Positions 26,168 through 33,696 of a stretch of 64,000 nucleotides of DNA are shown here, piece after piece. Location of the stretch: the NCBI RefSeq assembly GCF_021390395.1, contig NZ_JAJUWT010000007.1:124001-188000 (forward strand). Direction: 5' to 3'. The notes under the pieces were generated by a model, which saw nothing but the letters and a program-made list of their open reading frames with translations, made no database searches and was not told the origin of the DNA. The stretch comes from Saccharothrix sp. S26 (GTDB taxonomy: Bacteria > Actinomycetota > Actinomycetes > Mycobacteriales > Pseudonocardiaceae). The stretch's first letter is position 1; every line of letters starts with the position of its first letter. Position numbers and translations under genes: made by a program.

Positions 26168-26478
26168 GCCAGGCCCCCTTCGATGCCGCGGAACGAGGAG
26201 TTCGAGTCGTCGTCCGAGCGCTGGTAGGCGTCGGCGTTCTCGTTGAGGCCGTCACCGGCGTCGCGGTACCAGGCGCTGCCCCGGCGCAGGTCGTCGGACT
26301 GCTCACCGGACCACTTGGCCAGCGCGTCGACGAACTCCGCCGCCGCGGGCACCTGCCCCAGCGCGTCGGCGTCCAGCCGGAGCATGGAGATCATCTCCGC
26401 GCCGTCGCCGGTCGCGTCCGCACCTTCGTGGAACTGCTTGGACGCCTCTCGCAACGTCTCTGGTCGCACCCCGAACAC
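26164..26478 (-). CDS. DUF2580-like (ESX target-type) WxG protein
   Basis: A 104-residue helical protein opening FGVRPETLREASKQFHEGAD and containing AKWSGEQSDDLRRGSAWY, the W-x-G turn of small ESX-type targets such as DUF2580 proteins. GTG at 26478 (AAGGGTGGG upstream) is preferred; ATG at 26529 and GTG at 26469 are alternatives. It overlaps the start of the hydrolase gene by 4 nt, so it is the likely secretion partner or immunity/chaperone for that protein. No membrane segment. Confidence 0.75.
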   Translation of the reverse strand: MFGVRPETLREASKQFHEGADATGDGAEMISMLRLDADALGQVPAAAEFVDALAKWSGEQSDDLRRGSAWYRDAGDGLNENADAYQRSDDDSNSSFRGIEGGLA

Positions 26479-26612
26479 GATCGCCCACCCTTCGTGCCGC
26501 CAACCACCGGCAATGCGACGCGCGTTCATCATCTTCGGTTCCCTCGCCCCGGGGGCCAAGGAGGGCCGACAAACCGCCCATTGGTGATCACTCGAAGGTG
26601 ATCTTGCCGACG

Positions 26613-26628
26613 TCGAACGCCAGTTCGA
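26613..26628. promoter_or_regulatory. Perfect LexA-type SOS box TCGAAC-N4-GTTCGA
   Basis: TCGAACGCCAGTTCGA matches the actinobacterial LexA consensus at all 12 defined positions, with one further paired base on each side. It lies 10 bases before the ATG at 26639 and 135 bases before the divergent WxG-hydrolase operon, with a GTGATCAC palindrome at 26584-26591. LexA control is inferred from the match only. Confidence 0.65.
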
Positions 26629-26638
26629 CCATTGACAC

Positions 26639-27562
26639 ATGACACTTTTGCTCCCCGCGCCCAGAACCGTGGCCTTCCACGTCGCCCGCGAACTCGTCGG
26701 GAGAGTCCGGGCACTGCTCGTGGCCTTGCTGACCCGACCCCGCTCCGGACCGCGTCACCGCATGCTCTCGGCCCGGCAAATCCGCTGGCAGCGCTGGAAA
26801 ACCGCCCTCGTCCACCGCCTCGACCCGGTCGTGCGCACGGAGGTCGCGGCGCACTCGCCCGCACCGACCCTCGGCCACGACGTGCCGGCGCGCACACCGG
26901 TCTGGAGCGCGCTGCACCCACCACCCCGAACGGCCCAATCCCCGAATGTCGCCCAGCACGACGACGACGAGTGGACCGACCACCTCGTGCCGATGAACGC
27001 GTACGCGTTGCCGAACCCGGAGCCCGGTTCCGACTGGGGTGTCGGGTCGGCTGCCGCGGCGCACGTCCTCTCGCCGGTGGAGGCCGTGGGGTGGCCGGAG
27101 ACCTCGCCCGAGACGTGGGGGGAGACGTGGGTCGAGCCGTGGTCCGCGCAGCCCGACACGGGCTTCACCGGCCACCTCGACGACCCCGCCCTCCCCGAAC
27201 CCGCCCTGACCCACTTGTTCGTCACCGAACCCCTGACCACCTTCTCCACCTTCGACTTCACCTCGGCCGACTTCACCACCGACGACTCCTCCTGCGTCGA
27301 CTGGCCGTCCACCGGTCGTCACGCCCTGGTCCGCACCGCCGACGAGCACCCCACCGCCGACTTCTCCGCCGACTTCTCGGGCGTGGACCTCGCGTCGGTG
27401 TTCGCCCAGAGCACCGACGAGACCGGCACCGTCGACCCCGCTGCCGCCGAACCCGAACAGGAGTGGGAGTTCCAGGTCGGCGACCTGGCCCGGTGGTGGG
27501 ACGAGGCCGCCGCGCGGCTCGACGCGGCGGCCCGGGACGAGGTGCGCAACCGGTTGTGGTGA
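26639..27562 (+). CDS. Acidic hypothetical protein beside a LexA-type box
   Basis: A 307-residue protein not recognised. Residues 1-~60 are basic and amphipathic (ARELVGRVRALLVALLTRPR, RQIRWQRWKTALVHRLD); the middle and end are strongly acidic and rich in Trp, Thr and Ser (ETWGETWVEPW, STFDFTSADFTTDDSS); a helix DLARWWDEAAARLDAAARDE closes it. G/C third positions throughout support coding on this strand rather than the opposite one. No signal peptide or ribosome site is clear, so the start may be downstream. The LexA box suggests DNA-damage induction; no SOS family is recognised. Confidence 0.6.
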   Translation: MTLLLPAPRTVAFHVARELVGRVRALLVALLTRPRSGPRHRMLSARQIRWQRWKTALVHRLDPVVRTEVAAHSPAPTLGHDVPARTPVWSALHPPPRTAQSPNVAQHDDDEWTDHLVPMNAYALPNPEPGSDWGVGSAAAAHVLSPVEAVGWPETSPETWGETWVEPWSAQPDTGFTGHLDDPALPEPALTHLFVTEPLTTFSTFDFTSADFTTDDSSCVDWPSTGRHALVRTADEHPTADFSADFSGVDLASVFAQSTDETGTVDPAAAEPEQEWEFQVGDLARWWDEAAARLDAAARDEVRNRLW

Positions 27563-27587
27563 GAGGTGCGACCGGGACGTGATCGGA

Positions 27588-27607
27588 GGGCACCGACGGC
27601 GGTGCCC
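27588..27607 (+). terminator. Hairpin after the LexA-box gene
   Basis: GGGCACC, GACGGC, GGTGCCC: a 7-bp GC stem 25 nt past the stop codon, followed by CCCGCG rather than a U-tract. Confidence 0.55.
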
Positions 27608-27706
27608 CCGCGTCGGTAGGGGAGAAGGTCGGTCGTCGCGCCGCCGGGGCGGATCCCCGTGCGGCACGATGGCCGCGCACCGATCGACTCAAGCGGGAGG
27701 CTGGAC

Positions 27707-28438
27707 GTGCCTGGAGGTTGGACCACCCAGCGGTGGACCGAGGTCTTCACCGCGCAGGCGGGGATGTTCCGGGCGGCGGTCGGGAAGGCCGACCCCGACG
27801 CCAAGGTGCCCAGCTGCCCCGGCTGGACGTTCACCGACCTGACGCTGCACGTCGGCAGGTTCCTGGAGACGTCGCTGGAGTACCTGCGCACCGGCAGCAC
27901 GGTCCAGCTGCGCCTGCCGAGCCCGCCGGCCGGCGTGGTGCCGCTGGCGTACCTGGACGAGCAGCTCGCCAAAGCCGCCGAGCTGCTGCCGTCCACCCCC
28001 GGCAACCGCACGGCCTGGACGTTCTCGCCCTCCGCGCCGGACCTGGCGTGGGTCTGGCACCGGCGCATCGCGCACGAGCTGGACCTGCGCCGGTGGGACG
28101 CCCAGGCGGCGCTGCGGGAGCTCGTCGTGGGCGACGCGGACTTCGCCGTCGACGGCATCGACGAGGCGCTCACCACCCTGCTGGCCGCCAAGTACGCCGC
28201 CGACGTGCCGCCGACCGCCAAGGGCACCGCGCTCGTGCAGCTCACGGACGTGCCGGAGGCCTGGGTGGTGACGTTCGCGCCGGGCGTCGTGCCCGAGGTG
28301 CGGGCGGCCTGGCCGGGCGAGGAAACCGACCTCCGGATCAGCGGCGAGGCGCAGCTCGTGCACTACGGCCTGTGGGGCAGGCTGCCGCTGCGGCACACCG
28401 GCGACGAGCAGGTCTGGTACGCCCTCAAGCTGGACTGA
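27707..28438 (+). CDS. Mycothiol-dependent maleylpyruvate isomerase family protein
   Basis: A 243-residue protein of the DinB-like maleylpyruvate isomerase family. The N-terminal domain has VPSCPGWTFTDLTLHVGRFLE, giving the first metal His, and the pair RIAHELDLRRWDAQ; the C-terminal domain (~160 on) is the MDMPI C-domain with VVTFAPGV and LRISGEAQLVHYGLWGR. Members use mycothiol as cofactor; the substrate is unknown. GTG at 27707 has GGGAGG 7 nt upstream. It directly precedes purF, with no obvious pathway link. Confidence 0.85.
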   Translation: MPGGWTTQRWTEVFTAQAGMFRAAVGKADPDAKVPSCPGWTFTDLTLHVGRFLETSLEYLRTGSTVQLRLPSPPAGVVPLAYLDEQLAKAAELLPSTPGNRTAWTFSPSAPDLAWVWHRRIAHELDLRRWDAQAALRELVVGDADFAVDGIDEALTTLLAAKYAADVPPTAKGTALVQLTDVPEAWVVTFAPGVVPEVRAAWPGEETDLRISGEAQLVHYGLWGRLPLRHTGDEQVWYALKLD

Positions 28439-28481
28439 CGGCCGGGTGAGGGTGCGTTTGGTCACGTCGGAGGGGGTCTGA

Positions 28482-28514
28482 GGGGGGTGGTACCGCCCCC
28501 ATCAGCCTTACACT
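28482..28514 (+). promoter_or_regulatory. purF promoter region with GC-rich inverted repeat
   Basis: An imperfect dyad GGGGGTGGTACCGCCCCC (28483-28500) lies directly before a TACACT -10-like box (28509-28514), 41 nt upstream of the purF GTG. The dyad could end the preceding transcript or serve as an operator for purine control; no known Pur repressor site was recognised. Confidence 0.35.
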
Positions 28515-28555
28515 CGATGGTGCAGCCCCGACCCTCGTCGCTAGGGAGCAACCCG

Positions 28556-30088
28556 GTGGTCACCGACCATTCAGCAACCGGCCGCATTGACCCCGAAACC
28601 CAGGAAGAACGCGAACCCCGCGAAGAATGCGGTGTGTTCGGCGTGTGGGCACCCGGCGAAGAGGTCGCCAAGCTCACCTACTACGGCTTGTACGCCTTGC
28701 AGCACCGCGGCCAGGAAGCCGCCGGCATCTCGGTCGGCGACGGCAGCCAGGTGGTGGTCTTCAAGGACCTCGGCCTGGTCAGCCAGGTGTTCGACGAGCA
28801 GGTGCTCCAGTCGCTGCGCGGCCACGTCGCCGTCGGCCACTGCCGCTACTCCACCACCGGCTCCACCACGTGGGAGAACGCGCAGCCGACGTTCCGCACC
28901 ACGGCCACCGGCTCCGGGCTGTCGCTCGGCCACAACGGCAACCTGGTCAACACCGCCGAGCTGATGGCCCGCGCCCGCGAGGTCGGCGTGGACACCAGCC
29001 ACGGCGCGACCACCGACTCCGACCTGGTGTGCGGCCTGCTCGCCGCCCAGGCCGCCGACATCGGCATCGAGCAGGCGGCCATGCAGCTGCTGCCCACGCT
29101 GCGCGGCGCGTTCTGCCTCACGTTCTCCGACGAGTCCACCCTCTACGCGGCACGTGACCCGCAGGGCGTGCGGCCGCTGGTGCTGGGCCGGCTGGAGCGC
29201 GGCTGGGTCGTGGCGAGCGAGACGGCGGCGCTGGACATCGTCGGCGCGTCGTTCGTCCGCGAGGTCGAGCCGGGCGAGCTGATCGCGATCGACGAGAACG
29301 GCCTGCGGTCGAGCCGGTTCGCCAACCCCGAGCCCAAGGGCTGCATCTTCGAGTACGTCTACCTGGCCCGCCCGGACACCACGATCGCCGGGCGCTCGGT
29401 GCACGCCACCCGCGTCGAGATCGGCCGCCGGCTGGCCGCGGAGCACCCGGTCGAGGCCGACCTGGTCATCCCGGTGCCCGAGTCGGGCACGCCAGCCGCG
29501 ATCGGGTACGCGCAGGCCAGCGGCATCCCGTACGGCTCGGGCCTGGTCAAGAACGCCTACGTGGGCCGCACGTTCATCCAGCCGTCGCAGACCATCCGCC
29601 AGTTGGGCATCCGGCTCAAGCTGAACCCGCTGCGCGACGTGATCCGGGGCAAGCGCCTGGTCGTCGTGGACGACTCGATCGTGCGCGGCAACACGCAGCG
29701 CGCCCTGGTGCGGATGCTGCGCGAGGCGGGCGCGATCGAGGTGCACGTGCGGATCGCGTCGCCGCCGGTCAAGTGGCCGTGCTTCTACGGCATCGACTTC
29801 GCCTCCCGGGCCGAGCTGATCGCCAACGGCCTGGACACCGACGGCATCCGCCGCTCGGTGGGCGCGGACTCGCTGGGCTACGTGTCGCTGGAGGAGCTGA
29901 TCGCGGCCAGCGAGCAGCCGAAGACGCGGCTGTGCTGCGCGTGCTTCGACGGCGAGTACCCGATCCCGCTGCCCGACGACGCGCTGATCGGCAAGCACCT
30001 GCTCGAGGGCATCCGGGGTGTCTCGGGCTCGGCCACCCCCGTCCTGACGAACGGGTACGGTGCCGAGGACGCCCTGCAACGCCCCTGA
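28556..30088 (+). CDS. purF: Amidophosphoribosyltransferase PurF
   Basis: A 510-residue enzyme for the committed step of purine synthesis, making phosphoribosylamine from PRPP and glutamine. A ~24-residue propeptide precedes the N-terminal nucleophile in EECGVFGVW. The glutaminase domain shows LQHRGQEAAGI and GHCRYSTTGS; the transferase domain carries the PRPP loop VVVDDSIVRGNT near residue 385. The cysteine cluster RLCCACFDGEYP fits the Fe-S-containing B. subtilis-type enzyme. GTG at 28556 has AGGGAG 8 nt before it. purM follows after 79 bases. Confidence 0.97.
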   Translation: MVTDHSATGRIDPETQEEREPREECGVFGVWAPGEEVAKLTYYGLYALQHRGQEAAGISVGDGSQVVVFKDLGLVSQVFDEQVLQSLRGHVAVGHCRYSTTGSTTWENAQPTFRTTATGSGLSLGHNGNLVNTAELMARAREVGVDTSHGATTDSDLVCGLLAAQAADIGIEQAAMQLLPTLRGAFCLTFSDESTLYAARDPQGVRPLVLGRLERGWVVASETAALDIVGASFVREVEPGELIAIDENGLRSSRFANPEPKGCIFEYVYLARPDTTIAGRSVHATRVEIGRRLAAEHPVEADLVIPVPESGTPAAIGYAQASGIPYGSGLVKNAYVGRTFIQPSQTIRQLGIRLKLNPLRDVIRGKRLVVVDDSIVRGNTQRALVRMLREAGAIEVHVRIASPPVKWPCFYGIDFASRAELIANGLDTDGIRRSVGADSLGYVSLEELIAASEQPKTRLCCACFDGEYPIPLPDDALIGKHLLEGIRGVSGSATPVLTNGYGAEDALQRP

Positions 30089-30167
30089 GCGTCGGCGGAG
30101 CCGGGCGCGCGCCCGGATGGACAGATGCCCTGAAATGTGGATGCCCGGAATCGTGGAGCACAGAGAC

Positions 30168-31229
30168 GTGACCGACAGCGCCAAGGCGACCTACGCCGCA
30201 GCTGGAGTAAGCATCGACGCCGGCGACGAGGCGGTGGAGAAGCTCAAGCCGTGGGCGGCGAAGGCGCAGCGTCCCGAGGTGCTCGGCGGCATCGGCGGCT
30301 TCGCGGGGCTGTTCCAGCTCAGGCTGGACCGCTGGAAGGAGCCGGTGCTCGCGTCCTCGACCGACGGCGTCGGCACCAAGATCGCGGTCGCGCAGGCGTT
30401 GGACAAGCACGACACGGTCGGCATCGACCTGGTCGCGATGGTCGTGGACGACCTGGTGGTGTGCGGCGCGGAGCCGCTGTTCCTGCAGGACTACATCGCG
30501 ATCGGCCGGGTCGTGCCGGACAAGGTCGCGGCGCTGGTCAAGGGCATCTCCGAGGGCTGCGTGCTGGCGGGCTGCGCGCTGCTGGGCGGCGAGACCGCCG
30601 AGCACCCCGGCCTGATGGGCGAGAACGACTACGACATCTCCGGCACGGGTGTCGGCGTGGTCGAGGCGTCCGCGATGCTCGGCCCTGACCGGGTGCGCGC
30701 CGGTGACGTGGTGATCGCCATGGGCTCGTCCGGCCTGCACTCGAACGGGTACTCGTTGGCGCGGCACGTGCTGCTGGACATCGCGCGGATGCCGCTGGAG
30801 GGCCACGTCGAGGAGTTCGGCCGCACGCTCGGCGAGGAGATGCTGGAGCCGACCCGCATCTACGCCAAGGACTGCCTGGCGCTGGCCGCCGAGACCGAGG
30901 TGCGCACGTTCGCGCACGTCACGGGTGGTGGCCTGGCCGCGAACCTGGCCCGCGTGCTGCCCGAGGGCCTGCGCGCCGACCTCAACCGCGGCACCTGGAC
31001 GCCCGCGCCCGTGTTCGCCCTGATCGCCCAGCGCGGCCGGGTCGAGCGCGAGGAGATGGAGAAGACGTTCAACATGGGCGTCGGCATGGTGGCCGTGGTC
31101 GCCCCCGAGGACGTCGACCGCGCCCTGGCCGTGCTCACGGCCCGCCACGTGCCCGCGTGGGTGCTGGGCGAAGTGGTCCGCTCCGAGGAGCCGGGCGCGG
31201 CCCTGGTGGGCGAGCACCCGCGCTTCTAG
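30168..31229 (+). CDS. purM: Phosphoribosylformylglycinamidine cyclo-ligase PurM
   Basis: A 353-residue AIR synthetase converting FGAM to AIR with ATP. Motifs: opening TYAAAGVSIDAGDEAVEKLK, STDGVGTKIAVA, the LLGGETAEHPGLM loop, MGSSGLHSNGYSL and the late VTGGGLAANL and MGVGMVAVV. GTG at 30168 has GGAG 9 nt upstream; upstream in-frame sequence is Arg-rich and not PurM-like. It follows purF closely, as in mycobacteria, and probably shares its transcript. Confidence 0.97.
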   Translation: MTDSAKATYAAAGVSIDAGDEAVEKLKPWAAKAQRPEVLGGIGGFAGLFQLRLDRWKEPVLASSTDGVGTKIAVAQALDKHDTVGIDLVAMVVDDLVVCGAEPLFLQDYIAIGRVVPDKVAALVKGISEGCVLAGCALLGGETAEHPGLMGENDYDISGTGVGVVEASAMLGPDRVRAGDVVIAMGSSGLHSNGYSLARHVLLDIARMPLEGHVEEFGRTLGEEMLEPTRIYAKDCLALAAETEVRTFAHVTGGGLAANLARVLPEGLRADLNRGTWTPAPVFALIAQRGRVEREEMEKTFNMGVGMVAVVAPEDVDRALAVLTARHVPAWVLGEVVRSEEPGAALVGEHPRF

Positions 31230-31247
31230 TCACCGGCAACCTCCGGC

Positions 31248-31275
31248 GGTCGCCGATCCGTACTAAGCGGCGACC
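31248..31275. promoter_or_regulatory. Inverted repeat around TACTAA before the sigma factor gene
   Basis: GGTCGCCG and CGGCGACC (8-bp arms) flank 12 bases that include TACTAA, ending one base before the GAGGAGGG ribosome site of the sigma gene. It may be an operator over a promoter or the purM terminator. Confidence 0.4.
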
Positions 31276-31286
31276 GAGGAGGGTGA

Positions 31287-31778
31287 GTGGAACGCGATCG
31301 CGAGTTCGGTGAGTTCGTCGACGCCCGCGCGTTGGTGATGCGCAGGACGGCGTACCTGCTGTGCGGTGACTGGCACCGCGCCGAGGACCTGGTCCAGACG
31401 GCGTTGACCAAGCTGTACGTGGCCTGGCCGAGGGTGCGGCGCCACAGCGTGGACGCCTACGCCCGCAAGGTGCTGGTGCGCGCGGCCATCGACGAGGGCC
31501 GGCGCGGGTTCCGGCGTCGGGAGACCGTGGTCGACTCGGTGCCGGACAGCCCGGTCCCCGGTGCCGTGCCCGCCGACCTGGACGTGCGCCGGGCGCTGGC
31601 GATGCTGCCGTCGGGGCAGCGCACCGTCGTGGTGCTCCGCTACTGGGAGGACCTGAGCGTCACCGAAACCGCCCGACTGCTCGGTCGGACCGAAGGCACC
31701 GTCAAGAGCCAGGCGGCGAAGGGCCTTGCCGCGCTGCGCGCACTTCTCGGTCGCCACGTCTTCGAGGAGCAGCGATGA
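31287..31778 (+). CDS. SigE-family ECF RNA polymerase sigma factor
   Basis: A 163-residue sigma-70 of the actinobacterial SigE-type ECF group. Region 2 is at residues ~10-75 (LVMRRTAYLLCGDWHRAEDLVQ, then KLYVAWPRVRRH), and region 4 at ~105-155 with VVVLRYWEDLSVTETARLLG and EGTVKSQAAKGLAALR as the helix-turn-helix. GTG start with a strong GAGGAGGG site. It overlaps the next gene (ATGA), a membrane protein likely to be its anti-sigma factor. Confidence 0.92.
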   Translation: MERDREFGEFVDARALVMRRTAYLLCGDWHRAEDLVQTALTKLYVAWPRVRRHSVDAYARKVLVRAAIDEGRRGFRRRETVVDSVPDSPVPGAVPADLDVRRALAMLPSGQRTVVVLRYWEDLSVTETARLLGRTEGTVKSQAAKGLAALRALLGRHVFEEQR

Positions 31779-32590
31779 CCGACATCAAGCAGAGCCTGGC
31801 GACCGCGTTCGAGGACGAGCCCCCGCTGGGCATCGACAAGGCGGCGATCGTCCGCGAAGGCCGGCGCAAGGCGGTCCGCCGCCGCGGCTACACCGGTGCG
31901 GCGGTGCTCGCCACCGTCGCGGCCGTCGCCGTGCCGGCGTTGCTCTGGTCGGGAGCCGGAGGTGGCAGCGGAGGGCCGCGAGTGCCGCTGGCGGTCGAGG
32001 GGTCCTCGACCACCGCACCGCCGGTGGACACCGGCACGTCCGTGCCCGAGACCAGGTCCAGCGGCAACTCCGGCTCGACGGTCGTCACGGTGCCCATCCC
32101 GCCGCCGCCCAAGCCGGTGGCGGCGCAGCGCGCGGCCGAGCTGACCGCGGTGCTCGCCGCGTCCGGGGCGATCCCGGCCGACGCGAGGGGTGCGGCGGTC
32201 CCGCGGTCGGCGATCGACCCGACCCTCATGGACCCGTGGACGTTCTACGCGGTCGACACGACCGGGTACGCGTCGACCACCGACGTCACCACGCCCGCCG
32301 GTCGCGGGTCGGTGTCCCTGCACCTGCACACCTTCCGCGAGACCACCCGGTGCGACCCGGGCGACACCAGGTGCCAGGTGCGGCAGTACGCCGGCCGGGC
32401 GGTGACGGTGTCCACGCGCGAGTCCGGCGGCATCACCGAGGTCACGGTCAGCACTGCCACGCCCGACGGCGCGGTGTTCACCGCGCAGGCGTCCAACACC
32501 AACGACAACGTCAACCCCAACGGGCCGGTGCCGCCGCTGGACTGGGAGCAGCTGGCAAAGATCGTGACGGTGCCCGGCCTGGTCTTCTAA
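31775..32590 (+). CDS. Single-pass membrane protein, putative anti-sigma factor
   Basis: A 271-residue protein with a short cytoplasmic N-terminus (~45 residues, DEPPLGIDKAAIVREGRRKA), a membrane helix at ~48-66 (GAAVLATVAAVAVPALLW), a Ser/Thr/Pro/Gly linker, and an extracytoplasmic domain from ~105. Position and 4-nt overlap with the ECF sigma gene argue for an anti-sigma role. No zinc-binding HxxxCxxC motif is seen, so it is not a ZAS-type anti-sigma. Extracytoplasmic cysteines (TRCDPGDTRCQ) could sense redox or hold a disulfide. Confidence 0.7.
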   Translation: MTDIKQSLATAFEDEPPLGIDKAAIVREGRRKAVRRRGYTGAAVLATVAAVAVPALLWSGAGGGSGGPRVPLAVEGSSTTAPPVDTGTSVPETRSSGNSGSTVVTVPIPPPPKPVAAQRAAELTAVLAASGAIPADARGAAVPRSAIDPTLMDPWTFYAVDTTGYASTTDVTTPAGRGSVSLHLHTFRETTRCDPGDTRCQVRQYAGRAVTVSTRESGGITEVTVSTATPDGAVFTAQASNTNDNVNPNGPVPPLDWEQLAKIVTVPGLVF

Positions 32591-32593
32591 CCT
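32588..32593 (+). promoter_or_regulatory. -10 box TAACCT overlapping the previous stop codon
   Basis: TAACCT includes the TAA stop of the membrane protein gene and ends 6 nt before the arfB GTG, which has no ribosome site; arfB is probably leaderless. Confidence 0.5.
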
Positions 32594-32599
32594 GGGTGC

Positions 32600-33028
32600 G
32601 TGGCCGAGGACCTGACCGTGACGCGGACGCTGGTGATCCCGGCGGCCGAGTTGAGCGAGCGGTTCTCCCGGTCCTCCGGCCCCGGCGGCCAGGGCGTGAA
32701 CACGGCGGACAGCCGGGTGGAGCTCAGCTTCGACCTGGCTGCCTCGCCGTCCGTGCCGGGGTGGCTGCGTGCCCGGATGGTCGGCCGGCTGGAGAAGCGC
32801 CTGGTGGACGGCGTGCTCACGGTGACCGCGAGCGAGCACCGGGCCCAGTTGCAGAACCGCCAGGCGGCCCGGGAGCGGTTGGCCGCCCTCCTGCGTGACG
32901 CGGCCGCCGCGCCGCCGCCGGTGCGCCGCCCGACCAAGCCGACCAAGGGCTCCAAGGAGCGCCGCATCGCGGAGAAGAAGCGCCGCGCCCAGACGAAGCA
33001 GGGTCGGCGCGGCGGCGGCTGGGACTAG
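32600..33028 (+). CDS. arfB: Alternative ribosome-rescue factor ArfB
   Basis: A 142-residue class I release-factor-like peptidyl-tRNA hydrolase that frees stalled ribosomes. The catalytic GGQ is in SSGPGGQGVNTADSRVEL near residue 30, followed by the compact domain, and the C-terminal tail is basic and flexible (KPTKGSKERRIAEKKRRAQTKQ), which enters the empty mRNA channel. Length and order match ArfB/YaeJ (ICT1-like). GTG start appears leaderless. Confidence 0.93.
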   Translation: MAEDLTVTRTLVIPAAELSERFSRSSGPGGQGVNTADSRVELSFDLAASPSVPGWLRARMVGRLEKRLVDGVLTVTASEHRAQLQNRQAARERLAALLRDAAAAPPPVRRPTKPTKGSKERRIAEKKRRAQTKQGRRGGGWD

Positions 33029-33031
33029 GGT
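33026..33031 (+). promoter_or_regulatory. -10 box TAGGGT overlapping the arfB stop
   Basis: TAGGGT begins on the arfB TAG stop and ends 8 nt before the GTG of the methyltransferase gene; no ribosome site is present. Confidence 0.4.
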
Positions 33032-33039
33032 CGCGTGGC

Positions 33040-33696
33040 GTGACCGAGCCGGAATTCCTGACCATGACCCGCACCGCTTACGACACCGTCGCCCACGACT
33101 ACGCCGACGCCCTGCGCGACCACCTGGCCGAGACTCCGGCGGACCGGGCGGTGCTCGGCCTGTTCGCCGAGCTGGTCGACGGCCGGGTCGCGGACGTCGG
33201 CTGCGGGCCCGGCCGGATCGCCGGCCACCTGCGCGGGCTCGGCGTGGACGTGTTCGGCGTCGACCTGTCGCCCGAGATGGTCGCCGTCGCCCGCCGCGAT
33301 CACCCGGAGATCGGCTTCGAGGTCGGCTCGATGCTCGACCTGGACCTGCCGGACGCCTCGCTCGGCGGCGCGCTCGCCTGGTACTCGCTGATCCACGTGC
33401 CGTGGGAGGAGCACCCGACGGTGTTCGGCGAGTTCCACCGCGTCCTCGCACCCGGCGGACTGCTGCTCCTGGCGTTCCAGGTCGGCGACGAGGTCCGCCG
33501 GATCGAGCACGCCTACGGGCACGACATCGTGGCGGACGCCTACCGGCTCGACCCGGACAAGCTGCTCGGGCAGCTCGTCGACGCGGGCTTCGAGCCGCAC
33601 ACCCGGGTGGAGCGGGAGTCGGCCGACCCGAGGTGGGAGAAGACGCCGCAGGGCTACCTGCTCGTGCGCAAGAGCGGTCAGCCCAGCCAGACGTAG
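33040..33696 (+). CDS. Class I SAM-dependent methyltransferase
   Basis: A 218-residue small-molecule methyltransferase fold. The SAM motif is VADVGCGPGRIAGHL near residue 50, followed by GVDLSPEMVAVARR (acidic loop) and the VLAPGGLLLLAFQ strand. N-terminal TRTAYDTVAHDYADAL is typical of methyltransferase-11/25 types. GTG at 33040 is apparently leaderless; ATG at 33064 is an alternative. Substrate unknown. The last 19 bases overlap the convergent response-regulator gene. Confidence 0.87.
   Translation: MTEPEFLTMTRTAYDTVAHDYADALRDHLAETPADRAVLGLFAELVDGRVADVGCGPGRIAGHLRGLGVDVFGVDLSPEMVAVARRDHPEIGFEVGSMLDLDLPDASLGGALAWYSLIHVPWEEHPTVFGEFHRVLAPGGLLLLAFQVGDEVRRIEHAYGHDIVADAYRLDPDKLLGQLVDAGFEPHTRVERESADPRWEKTPQGYLLVRKSGQPSQT

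Noticed and set aside
26588..27667. Minus-strand open frame opposite the LexA-box gene
   Set aside because: Sequence is Gly/Arg/Val-rich with no helix or domain pattern, whereas the plus strand has coding-like G/C third positions. A 14-residue end on the minus strand (MVELAFDVGKITFE) looks codon-like and leaves slight doubt.
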